NCBI GenBank assembly: GCA_049718665.1
Contig: JBNARO010000031.1
Span: forward strand, 1-21,209
Length of the DNA stretch: 21,209 bases
From: NZ13-RE01 sp049718665
Lineage (GTDB): Bacteria; Dictyoglomota; Dictyoglomia; Dictyoglomales; Dictyoglomaceae
Direction: 5' to 3'
How positions within the stretch are numbered: position 1 is the first letter of the stretch; each line of letters begins with the position of its first letter. The position numbers and the translations under genes are program-made. Below the pieces are notes generated by a model. It did not search any database and had not been told where the DNA came from. It saw only the letters and a list, made by a program, of their open reading frames with translations. Below, in pieces: positions 7,568 through 14,325 of the stretch.

Positions 7568-7846
7568 ATGGCATTAATAATTATAAAGAAAAGTCCAAGG
7601 GAAGAAATTAGTAAAAGAATTATAGAACTTGCAGTAGAGGGAGACACTATTCTTTTTGTTCAGGATGGGGTTTTATATGCTATAGATGAGACTACAAAAG
7701 AGTTTATTAAAAGTGGAGTTTCAGTTTTTGCTTTAAAAGAGGATTTAGAAGCAAGGGGATATTCTGAGAGTTTAAGCCTTTTCCCTTGTATAGACTATGA
7801 AGGATGGGTAGAATTAATAGAAAAGAATGAAAAAATAATTTCGTAG
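7568..7846 (+). CDS. DsrH/TusB-family subunit
   Basis: A 92-residue protein of DsrH/TusB size and style. An N-terminal strand and helix (ALIIIKKSPREEISKRIIEL) are followed by the family-typical stretch DTILFVQDGVLYAI, in which the protein reports a small nucleotide-free fold. One cysteine lies near the C-terminus in LFPCIDYEGWVELI, roughly where DsrH proteins often carry a conserved cysteine. It completes the DsrE-F-H trio and sits 14 bases before the flavoprotein gene. With the two preceding proteins it probably forms the hexameric sulfur relay that exchanges sulfur with the TusA-like carrier. Confidence 0.82.
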   Translation: MALIIIKKSPREEISKRIIELAVEGDTILFVQDGVLYAIDETTKEFIKSGVSVFALKEDLEARGYSESLSLFPCIDYEGWVELIEKNEKIIS

Positions 7847-7860
7847 GAGGATTAAAGGGG

Positions 7861-9252
7861 ATGGAAAAGTTTGATGTGATATTTTTAGGGGCAGGATCTG
7901 GAGGTTATGTGGGAGCTATAAGGGCAGCAGACTTAGGGAAAAAGGTATGTATCATTGAGGCAAGGGAGCTTGGTGGGACTTGTCTGAATAGAGGTTGTAT
8001 TCCTACTAAGGCTCTTCTAAAGAGTGCAGAGGTATTTCATACCGTAAAGGAAGCAAAAACTTTTGGTGTAAATGTAGACTCTTATTCTTTTGATGTAAAT
8101 GGTATCTACTCTTGGAAGGAAAATGTAGTAAAAAAACTTGTATCAGGGGTTGAATACTTGTTAAAGTCAAGAAAAGTAGTAATAAAAAAGGGAAGAGGTA
8201 GAATAATTGACAATGAAACAGTAGAAATAGAAACTTCCGAAGGTAAAGAAATAGTTCAAGGAGAAAATATTGTAATTGCTACAGGCTCAGAACCAGCTAT
8301 GATTCCTACCTTTAAAATTGATGGAAAAAATGTCTTAACTTCTGATGATGCTTTGACTCTTGGAGAAATACCTAAGGATATAGTAATCATAGGAGCAGGT
8401 GCTATTGGTATTGAATTTGCAACCTTTTATAGTACTTTTGGTACTAAGGTTACCATAGTAGAAATGATGCCTCAAGTAGTTCCAACTTTGAAGGATAAAA
8501 AAGTAGCAAATTACCTTCAGAGAATATTAAACAAAAAAGGTATTGAGGTTAAGGTAGGAGCAAAAATAGAAAGTGTGGAAGTAAAAGATGGAAAAGTTTA
8601 TTCTACTTTATCTACAGGAGAAGTTTTGGAGAGCGAAAAGGTTTTAGTTTCCATAGGAAGAAAATTAAATTCAGACAATATAGGGCTTGAAAACATAGGA
8701 GTTAATGTGGATAGGGGAAGAATAGTAGTGGATGAATATCTAAGGACAAATGTTAAAAATGTATATGCTATAGGTGATGTTATAGGTGGACTTTTGCTTG
8801 CTCACAAGGCAATGAAGGAAGGAGAAGTAGTAGCAGAGATCATTGCAGGAGAAAATAAAAAGATGGATTATAGAGTAGTACCCTGGGCCATATTCTCATC
8901 TCCAGAAATTGCAGCCTGTGGTCTTACCGAGGAAGAGGCAAAAGAACAAGGTATAGATGTAATAACAGGAGAATTTCCATTTTCTGCTAATGGAAAAGCA
9001 GTATCCATGAATGCTACCGATGGTTTTGTAAAGGTGGTTGCAAGAAAAGAAGATAAAGTAATAATAGGAGCTCAAATTATAGGCCCTGAGGCTTCAGTAA
9101 TGATCGCTGAACTTGCCCTTGCTATACAAAATAATCTGACCCTTGATGATGTAGCGGATACTATTCATACTCATCCCACACTACCCGAAGCTATAATGGA
9201 GGCTGTAAAAGTGCCCCTTGGGAGTGTGGTACATATTTACTTAAGGAGATAA
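7861..9252 (+). CDS. Dihydrolipoamide dehydrogenase-type flavoprotein
   Basis: A 463-residue pyridine nucleotide-disulfide oxidoreductase of the dihydrolipoyl dehydrogenase class, full length. Visible parts are the FAD-binding GAGSGGY loop (residues 10-16), the redox-active pair Cys41-Cys46 in GGTCLNRGCIPTK, the NAD-binding GAGAIGIE loop, the second FAD motif (NVYAIGDV) and the C-terminal catalytic dyad His438/Glu443 in HTHPTLPE. Standard Lpd serves 2-oxoacid dehydrogenase or glycine cleavage complexes, but no E1, E2, lipoate or gcv gene lies here. The gene ends the sulfur operon, 14 bases after the DsrH-type gene. I infer that it reduces a disulfide or persulfide in this pathway with NAD(P)H, or runs in reverse. 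It could still supply Lpd activity to enzymes encoded elsewhere. Confidence 0.92.
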   Translation: MEKFDVIFLGAGSGGYVGAIRAADLGKKVCIIEARELGGTCLNRGCIPTKALLKSAEVFHTVKEAKTFGVNVDSYSFDVNGIYSWKENVVKKLVSGVEYLLKSRKVVIKKGRGRIIDNETVEIETSEGKEIVQGENIVIATGSEPAMIPTFKIDGKNVLTSDDALTLGEIPKDIVIIGAGAIGIEFATFYSTFGTKVTIVEMMPQVVPTLKDKKVANYLQRILNKKGIEVKVGAKIESVEVKDGKVYSTLSTGEVLESEKVLVSIGRKLNSDNIGLENIGVNVDRGRIVVDEYLRTNVKNVYAIGDVIGGLLLAHKAMKEGEVVAEIIAGENKKMDYRVVPWAIFSSPEIAACGLTEEEAKEQGIDVITGEFPFSANGKAVSMNATDGFVKVVARKEDKVIIGAQIIGPEASVMIAELALAIQNNLTLDDVADTIHTHPTLPEAIMEAVKVPLGSVVHIYLRR

Positions 9253-9269
9253 TTTTAAAAATTTTTTTT

Positions 9270-9334
9270 CGGACCCCTTGATGCCTGTGGCAATTATAAT
9301 TTTAACACAACTTTAAAAATTGTCAAGGGGTCCG
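9270..9334. repeat. Perfect 11-bp inverted repeat with AT-rich centre
   Basis: CGGACCCCTTG (9270-9280) and CAAGGGGTCCG (9324-9334) are exact reverse complements separated by 43 bases, 18 bp after the lpd-type stop codon. The centre is AT-rich and contains promoter-like elements on both strands. On the plus strand TTGATG (9278-9283), 17 bases and TTTAAC (9301-9306) would start a transcript near 9313, into the structured island. No T-run follows the repeat, so it is not a simple terminator. Confidence 0.75.
9299..9326 (-). promoter_or_regulatory. Minus-strand promoter antisense to the sulfur operon end
   Basis: On the minus strand TTGACA (9321-9326), a 16-base spacer and TAAAAT (9299-9304) make a near-consensus promoter. 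It would fire toward the 3' end of the flavoprotein gene, starting at about 9292. No ORF is evident downstream on that strand, so the product would be antisense RNA. AT-rich DNA produces chance matches, hence the moderate score. Confidence 0.45.
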
Positions 9335-9556
9335 AAAGGCTCCTGAGTGCACTTGGCTGGGACTAAGTAAGTCCCGGAGGCTCAAGGAAAGGTAAGGGGT
9401 AAAAACCCTTACTAAGTACTTGAGATCTAGAAAGTAACAGGGGTATTGATAAAGCTCGGTACCTCTGTGAAATCTGGAAGAATCTGGGATGAAAGGTCTC
9501 AGAGGGTGCAAGGTAGAGGCTGAGTAGGGTCCGTTGAGCCTGTGGCACCTTTTTTA
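9335..9556 (+). ncRNA. Candidate structured non-coding RNA with terminator
   Basis: By my count the stretch 9341-9550 is about 49% GC inside an AT-rich region; in AT-rich thermophiles such islands usually mark structured RNA. Helices I can pair by eye: CTGGGAC/GTCCCGG around 9357-9377 (7-base loop); GTAAGGG/CCCTTAC (9392-9398, 9406-9412), enclosed by CTCAAG/CTTGAG (9381-9386, 9419-9424); CAGGGGTA/TACCTCTG (9439-9446, 9460-9467); GAGATC/GGTCTC (9422-9427, 9495-9500, competing with the enclosing helix); AGGCT/AGCCT (9517-9521, 9537-9541); and GGGTGC/GCACCT (about 9504-9509, 9545-9550), running into six T at 9550-9555 as an intrinsic terminator. No plausible plus-strand ORF spans it. It lacks tRNA, tmRNA, SRP and RNase P signature sequences. 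It may be one of the Dictyoglomi-specific RNA motifs described from comparative genomics, but I cannot confirm that. Confidence 0.7.
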
Positions 9557-9737
9557 TTGGGAACTTTTGAAATGGATATTATCATATCTTTGGGAAGAAG
9601 TGACTTCTTTTTTGTATGCACTCTCTGAGGAGAGAATATTTCTATAGAGGGGAAAGGAATTAAAATTTCTCAATCTCAGCCTATTTTCCTTTATGATTGC
9701 CAAAATATCAACCTTTTTTATAAATTCTTGCTCTTAA
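9557..9737. other. Intergenic stretch with small hairpins, no gene seen
   Basis: AAGAAG-TGA-CTTCTT followed by T4 (9595-9613) resembles a second weak intrinsic terminator on the plus strand. A 5-bp hairpin, CTCTC-TGAG-GAGAG, follows at 9621-9634. Otherwise I find no ORF with a ribosome binding site and no promoter of good quality. Confidence 0.5.
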
Positions 9738-9896
9738 TGTAGAGATGAGTGTATTGCCTTGACAGGAATTACTAATTGGGAGAGGTTTTGTGAAAAGGTC
9801 ATTATAGAAAATTGTATAATGGAGACAAGGTCAGCAGGGATTAGTTCTTATGATAAAATTGATGATATAGATTTTCAGATCCTTGTACATGTATGA
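9738..9896 (+). CDS. Unrecognised short ORF, possibly a 5'-truncated gene
   Basis: The frame after the TAA at 9735-9737 is open for 52 codons to TGA at 9894-9896. It reads as plausible protein, for example TNWERFCEKVIIENCIMETR followed by SAGISSYDKIDDIDFQILVHV in a charged style. Start candidates are TTG 9759 and ATG 9819, neither with a ribosome binding site. Its TGA overlaps the ATG of the following membrane protein as ATGA, typical of translational coupling. It may be the C-terminal remnant of a longer gene. A faint likeness to an Lrp/AsnC effector domain is too weak to call. Confidence 0.35.
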   Translation, partial: CRDECIALTGITNWERFCEKVIIENCIMETRSAGISSYDKIDDIDFQILVHV

Positions 9897-10291
9897 TTAA
9901 TTATCTTTTTTGGATTATTTCATCAGGGATAACGATATATTTACTCCTCTACTCAAGAGGTTTTTATCTAAAGGTCTTTTCTTTTCTAATGCGGGATTTT
10001 TATCTTATAAATGTGATAGATAAGTTTTTATTTATTGCTCTTTCTTTTATTGCTCTTGGTTTTATTGTTTATCTTGAGAGTTTTTATAGAAAGAATAAGA
10101 AAGTTTTTTATAAGTTCTTGCTTATAACGGGGATCCAGTTAATAATTTTGTTTGTTTTTCAATTTACCCCTTATTTACTCTTTGGAATAGTGCTGTCTTA
10201 TAAGGAAATTTTCTTTTTGATATTGGAACTAATTCTTGGCGGACTTTTTATAGGAATTTATATCTCTAATCAACGATACCGCATTTTATAG
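9893..10291 (+). CDS. Small integral membrane protein of unknown function
   Basis: A 132-residue, very hydrophobic protein with about four membrane segments (roughly residues 3-20, 40-60, 75-95 and 100-125) separated by short basic loops such as ESFYRKNKKVFYK. No domain is recognised. There is no ribosome binding site before the ATG. The start overlaps the stop of the preceding short ORF by four bases, so coupled translation is the likely way it is made. No enzyme motifs or conserved charged residues inside membrane segments are evident. It is orphaned between the structured-RNA island and a secreted hypothetical protein, and shares no obvious function with either. Confidence 0.6.
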   Translation: MINYLFWIISSGITIYLLLYSRGFYLKVFSFLMRDFYLINVIDKFLFIALSFIALGFIVYLESFYRKNKKVFYKFLLITGIQLIILFVFQFTPYLLFGIVLSYKEIFFLILELILGGLFIGIYISNQRYRIL

Positions 10292-10354
10292 CTATTAAAT
10301 TTTTTATAAAACTAAAACTTCTTTATACTCATTTTTTAAGGAACCAATTTTGAC

Positions 10355-10376
10355 CCCTATATTTTTTATTATAGGG
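10355..10376. promoter_or_regulatory. 7-bp inverted repeat upstream of secreted protein gene
   Basis: CCCTATA (10355-10361) and TATAGGG (10370-10376) flank an 8-base AT centre, starting within a TTGACC hexamer at 10350. It could be an operator or a leader hairpin for the gene at 10405. A correctly spaced -10 element was not found. Confidence 0.35.
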
Positions 10377-10404
10377 TTAGACTAAAATTTGGAGGTGAAG
10401 GTTT

Positions 10405-10899
10405 ATGAAGAGGTACTCTAAAATTTTTCTTAGTGCTTTTTTAACTTTAGTCCTTCTTTTTAGCCTTAATTTTGCTCAAACAAGTCCTAAGATTTACATT
10501 AACAAAATAAACAGTCCAGATGGTGGATTAATTGAGCCTGCAAGAGCAAAACTAATTGATATCTTGATGTCTAAGGGATATGTGGTTACAGGAAATAAGG
10601 ATGAAGCAAACTATATGCTTGATCTTATAATTGTAAGCGCAAACAGTAGAAGAAGTTTTAATTGGGTGTTTCTTATTTTACCTATATGGCCTATAGTTCC
10701 AATTACTACAGTTCAAGGAGAAGCAGTAGTGGCTGTAAGAGTATTTGATCAACAGGGAAATGAAGTATTATTTGACCAAACTGGAGTTGTGAAAAATGGA
10801 ATGTGGTTTTTCGGAGATTTTGTCTCAGGAAGCTCTGTAATAAAAGGAGCAGTAATTGATTGTATAAATATTCTTACCTCCAGAATGAATTTGAGGTAA
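10405..10899 (+). CDS. Secreted hypothetical protein
   Basis: A 164-residue protein with a clear signal peptide of about 25 residues (basic MKRYSK, hydrophobic core, cleavage likely after NFA before QTSPK). There is no lipobox cysteine. The mature part begins with KIYINKINSPDGGLIEPARA, then alternating strands (AVVAVRVFDQQGNEVLFDQ) and a C-terminal helix (KGAVIDCINILTSRMNL). This layout resembles small periplasmic or envelope proteins of the CsgG-helper or lipoprotein type, but I do not recognise a family. GGAGGTGA precedes the ATG. A strong terminator follows 13 bases after the stop, so the gene ends its transcript. Function is unknown; an envelope role is inference. Confidence 0.75.
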   Translation: MKRYSKIFLSAFLTLVLLFSLNFAQTSPKIYINKINSPDGGLIEPARAKLIDILMSKGYVVTGNKDEANYMLDLIIVSANSRRSFNWVFLILPIWPIVPITTVQGEAVVAVRVFDQQGNEVLFDQTGVVKNGMWFFGDFVSGSSVIKGAVIDCINILTSRMNLR

Positions 10900-10912
10900 T
10901 TAATTAAGCTTT

Positions 10913-10948
10913 AAGAGGGAGGCAGCAATGCCTCCCTCTTTTATTTTT
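10913..10948 (+). terminator. Strong intrinsic terminator
   Basis: AAGAGGGAGGC (10913-10923) pairs perfectly with GCCTCCCTCTT (10930-10940) over 11 bp with a 6-base loop, followed by TTTTATTTTT. It separates the secreted hypothetical gene from the ABC operon. Confidence 0.93.
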
Positions 10949-11126
10949 AGTTTATAGAAATAATTTCTTTTTGCGTAAAAATTGCCGTTTTAAAATATCC
11001 TTAGTTAATTCTTAATAAACCTTTATATGTCTTCATTCTATCAGGTTTTAGGCTTTATGAAATTAATTTTTAGGACATATTTTTAAACTTTTATCAACAT
11101 GTTAAAAAATAAGTGGGAGGTGTCTT
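10949..11126 (+). other. Leader region of the ABC operon
   Basis: About 178 bases of AT-rich sequence between the terminator and the next start codon. The only clear element is GGGAGGTGT just before ATG 11127. No promoter with both hexamers at good spacing and no riboswitch core was recognised. Confidence 0.4.
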
Positions 11127-12284
11127 ATGAGGAAGAAAAGTATTCTTTTTGTGATCCTAACCATAACTCTTTTATTTTTGATGATTGCTAATTTAGGAGC
11201 TCAGACTAAAAAAGTAAGACTTAGTATTATAGATGTGGCAGGTAATTTACAATTAACAAAAACAGCCATTGAAGCTTTTAAAAAAGCTCATCCCGATTTA
11301 ATCGAAGATATCGAATATCTTAAAGCTACAGCTCCAGAACTTCCAGCAAAGATAAAGGCACAGCAAATGGCAGGAAATGTTACAACTACTATGGTGCTTA
11401 CTGGATATGATGCTATGGCTTCTGGTCTTGAAATGGATCTTTGGGAGAACATTTACCCCACTTATAAACAATATTTTCCAAACTTAGAAAGTAGATATTT
11501 ACCTGGAGCAAAAGCTGCTTTTGATCTTTTTAAAGGTTATGGAATAGTAGTAACCTATTGTCCTGGTGGTCCTATGTTTACTTATAATCCTGAGAAGGTT
11601 AAAAGGGTTCCACAAACTGCCGAAGAATTACTTGAATGGGCTAAGCAAAATCCAGGAAAGTTTATGTATGCAAGACCTGCTAATTCTGGACCTGGAAGAG
11701 CTTTCTTGCAGGGTTTACCTTATATTCTTGGAGATAAGAATCCAAAGGATCCTAAAACTTGGGAAAAGACATGGGCATACCTTAAAGAGCTTGATAAATA
11801 TATAGATTATTATCCTACAGGGACAGCTATAACTTTTAGAGAATTAGCGGAAGGTACAAGATGGATTATAGCAAGCCATCTTGGTTGGGATATGAATCAA
11901 AGAATATTGGGTGTGATTCCTTCAAATTTTAAGGCATTTTTCTTAAAGAATACTACTTGGGTTACAGATGCCCACTTCATGTGTATGCCTAAGGGGCTTG
12001 ATGAGGCAAGAAAGAGAGCTACACTACAACTTATGTCATGGCTTTTGAGGGCTGAGATGCAAGCACTAACCTATGATGATGGCTATTTTTATCCTGGCCC
12101 TGCAATTAAGGGTGTACCATTAAGTGCTGCTCCAAAGGAGACTAAGGATAAGATAAAAGCAGCCATGAGAACAGAGTATGAAAGGGCTATAAAGGAATTT
12201 CCATCAACCACACAACTTGGTGCAAAGGAGCTTGTAGAAGCATTTGATATGTGGGATAGAATGATAGGAGCAAAGGTTAAGTAA
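11127..12284 (+). CDS. ABC transporter substrate-binding protein (PotD/iron-type class)
   Basis: A 385-residue extracytoplasmic binding protein with a ~25-residue signal peptide ending NLGA before QTKKVRLSI; no lipobox. The mature protein has the two-lobe layout of family 1 binding proteins in the polyamine/ferric/thiamine class (ALTYDDGYFYPGPAIKGV, FTYNPEKVKRVPQTAEELLEWA). The gene order binding protein-ATPase-permease-permease is that of PotABCD- or Fbp-like importers rather than sugar importers. The ligand is not evident. I saw no conserved Tyr-Tyr iron ligand pair or polyamine-binding acidic cluster that would decide it. GGGAGGTG precedes the ATG. It is followed after 63 bp by the ATPase gene. 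Confidence 0.88.
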   Translation: MRKKSILFVILTITLLFLMIANLGAQTKKVRLSIIDVAGNLQLTKTAIEAFKKAHPDLIEDIEYLKATAPELPAKIKAQQMAGNVTTTMVLTGYDAMASGLEMDLWENIYPTYKQYFPNLESRYLPGAKAAFDLFKGYGIVVTYCPGGPMFTYNPEKVKRVPQTAEELLEWAKQNPGKFMYARPANSGPGRAFLQGLPYILGDKNPKDPKTWEKTWAYLKELDKYIDYYPTGTAITFRELAEGTRWIIASHLGWDMNQRILGVIPSNFKAFFLKNTTWVTDAHFMCMPKGLDEARKRATLQLMSWLLRAEMQALTYDDGYFYPGPAIKGVPLSAAPKETKDKIKAAMRTEYERAIKEFPSTTQLGAKELVEAFDMWDRMIGAKVK

Positions 12285-12347
12285 AAGATAAATTGACGAG
12301 TAAGGAGGGGGGTAAAAGAAAAAATCTTGGAAATATAGGGGGCAAAA

Positions 12348-13454
12348 ATGAGGGAATTTAATGAGCTTAGAATTACAGGATTAAATAAATATTATGGAAA
12401 CAAAAAGGTTGTAGATAATTTTAATCTGACGATTAAAAATGGAGAATTTGTAACCTTATTAGGTCCTTCTGGCTCTGGTAAATCCACTGTTTTAAATTGT
12501 ATTGCTGGATTAGTTCCTATAGATGGAGGGAGTATTTATATTGATGATGAATGTCTTGATGATGGAAAGAAATTTGTTCCTCCTGAAAGAAGAAATTTTG
12601 GGATGGTATTTCAAAATTATGCTTTATTTCCTCACTTAAGCGTTTTTGATAATGTGGCTTTTGGTTTAAAATTGAGAAAACTACCTAAGGATATAGTTAA
12701 AGAAAAAGTTATAGATGCCTTAAAAATGGTCCATTTAGAGGAGCATATCAACAAATACCCAAGACAGCTTTCAGGAGGAGAACAGCAAAGAGTTGCTCTT
12801 GCAAGATGTATTGTAATGGAACCAAGGGTGATGCTTCTTGATGAGCCTTTATCTAATTTAGATGCCCTTTTAAGAATTGAAATGAGATATGAGCTTAAAG
12901 CTCTGCATGAGAGATTGAAAATAACTACAATTTATGTTACTCATGATCAGCAAGAAGCTTTAGCTTTATCCGACAGAATTGTAGTGCTTAATAAAGGTAA
13001 AATTCAGCAAATAGGAACTCCTGAAGAAATTTATTCTTACCCTGCTAACTTATTTGTGGCAAATTTTTTGGGATTTAGAAATATCTGGGAGGTAAAGATT
13101 TCAAGATTTGAAGGAGATAGAGAAGTTCATATTAATTTGGGGAATATAAATCTAAAAGCTATTCTTCATGAGAAATACAAAGTCCATGTAAGAAATATCT
13201 TTGAAAACAATAAAAAACCATATATATCTGTAAGACCTGAAGATATAGAGTTAGGAGAAGGTCCAGAAAACAATATAGAAGTAAAGATTGATGTTATAGA
13301 ATATTTAGGACAACATAAGCAGTTTTGGGGCATAACTTCTGATGGAATAAATATAGAAATTTCTAAGGATGCAGATATAAGTCTAAAACCTGGAGATAAT
13401 GTGAAAATCTGGATACCTCCTGAAAGAATTCTCGTCTTCTCCGGGGAGGATTAA
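12348..13454 (+). CDS. ABC transporter ATP-binding protein (PotA-like)
   Basis: A 368-residue importer ATPase. Walker A is GPSGSGKST (39-47), the Q-loop is in FQNYALFPHLSVFDNVAFGL, the signature is LSGGEQQRVALARC, Walker B and D-loop are VMLLDEPLSNLDA, and the H-loop is YVTHDQQEALALSD. From about residue 240 a TOBE/OB regulatory domain follows (YISVRPEDIELGEG, IDVIEYLGQHKQFWG), as in PotA, FbpC and MalK. The ribosome binding site AGGGGGC lies just before the ATG. A second, better site (AAGGAGGGGGG at about 12301-12311) lies further up with no start codon after it. The gene overlaps nothing and is followed after 3 bp by the first permease. It powers the two permeases downstream. Confidence 0.95.
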   Translation: MREFNELRITGLNKYYGNKKVVDNFNLTIKNGEFVTLLGPSGSGKSTVLNCIAGLVPIDGGSIYIDDECLDDGKKFVPPERRNFGMVFQNYALFPHLSVFDNVAFGLKLRKLPKDIVKEKVIDALKMVHLEEHINKYPRQLSGGEQQRVALARCIVMEPRVMLLDEPLSNLDALLRIEMRYELKALHERLKITTIYVTHDQQEALALSDRIVVLNKGKIQQIGTPEEIYSYPANLFVANFLGFRNIWEVKISRFEGDREVHINLGNINLKAILHEKYKVHVRNIFENNKKPYISVRPEDIELGEGPENNIEVKIDVIEYLGQHKQFWGITSDGINIEISKDADISLKPGDNVKIWIPPERILVFSGED

Positions 13455-13457
13455 ACT

Positions 13458-14315
13458 ATGGGAAGACGTAATATTATTACTATACTCTTGTTTCTGCTCC
13501 CTGCCTTTTTTTATTTATCCTTCCTGTTTATTTATCCTTTTTTATATGGACTAAATCTTAGTTTAACTGATGAAAAGGGCAATTTTACTTTAGAAAATTT
13601 TATACGCTTTTTTAGTGATCCTTGGGATGCTAATACCATATGGATTACATTAAAAATAGCCATTCCTGCTACTTTGTTAAGCATATTGATTGCTATACCT
13701 CTTGCTTATTATATGAGGCATGGAGTAAGAGGCGAAAAATTTGTTACCTTGTTGCTGATTCTTCCTATAACCTTAGGAAGTGTATTTATTGCTGAAGGTA
13801 TGCTTACTTATATGGGACCTAATGGATGGTTGAATAAACTTTTGATGTTTTTAAGAATTACTGATAAACCTGTGAAATTGACCCATAATTATTGGGGGGT
13901 TTTGATAGCTCTTATTATTCAAGGTTTTCCTTTTGTCTTTCTTATGCTTCTTGGTTATATCTCCGGTATAGATCCTAATTTGGAGAAGGCTGCAAGTGTG
14001 CTTGGAGCAAACAGGTGGCATATATTTTGGAAAGTTATACTTCCTCTATGGCTTCCTGGGATTACTATGGCTATGTCTTTAAATTTTGTGATGAATTTTA
14101 CAGTTTTTCCTTCTGCGGTACTTCTGGGCCAGCCTTCTGGACCTACAAGGGTAATATCTATTTCCGCTTTTCAATGGGCTTTTGAAAAATTTAATTTTCA
14201 TATGTCTTCAGCTGTGGCTATAATTATGGGGATAGTAGAGCTAATATTTATACTTATTGTCATGTTTATTAGGCAAGGATTATACAGAAGCTCTACAGTA
14301 GCAGGAAAAGGATAG
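13458..14315 (+). CDS. ABC transporter permease (PotB-like)
   Basis: A 285-residue inner-membrane permease with six predicted membrane segments. The EAA loop reads LEKAASVLGANRWHIFWKVI followed by LPLWLPGI, the form seen in PotB/FbpB-type subunits. It starts three bases after the ATPase stop, with GGGGAGG as ribosome binding site inside the end of the previous gene, so the two are probably translationally coupled. It forms the channel with the next gene product. Substrate unknown. Confidence 0.92.
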   Translation: MGRRNIITILLFLLPAFFYLSFLFIYPFLYGLNLSLTDEKGNFTLENFIRFFSDPWDANTIWITLKIAIPATLLSILIAIPLAYYMRHGVRGEKFVTLLLILPITLGSVFIAEGMLTYMGPNGWLNKLLMFLRITDKPVKLTHNYWGVLIALIIQGFPFVFLMLLGYISGIDPNLEKAASVLGANRWHIFWKVILPLWLPGITMAMSLNFVMNFTVFPSAVLLGQPSGPTRVISISAFQWAFEKFNFHMSSAVAIIMGIVELIFILIVMFIRQGLYRSSTVAGKG

Positions 14316-14325
14316 GGGGAGTAAA

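Noticed and set aside
9323..9548. Minus-strand reading frames of about 60 codons across the GC-rich island
   Set aside because: They have no ribosome binding site, unusual composition rich in Ser, Leu and Pro, and lie over dense hairpins. The RNA explanation is better.
9335..9556. RNase P RNA, tmRNA, SRP RNA, 6S RNA or tRNA
   Set aside because: The signature sequences (GAGGAAAGTCC, the GGTTCGA arm, the SRP apical loop, the tmRNA tag frame) are absent, and the helix layout does not match a single long hairpin as in 6S RNA.
9738..9896. Lrp/AsnC-type regulator C-terminal domain
   Set aside because: Only a faint resemblance in a few residues, no helix-turn-helix upstream and no start signal; left as unrecognised.
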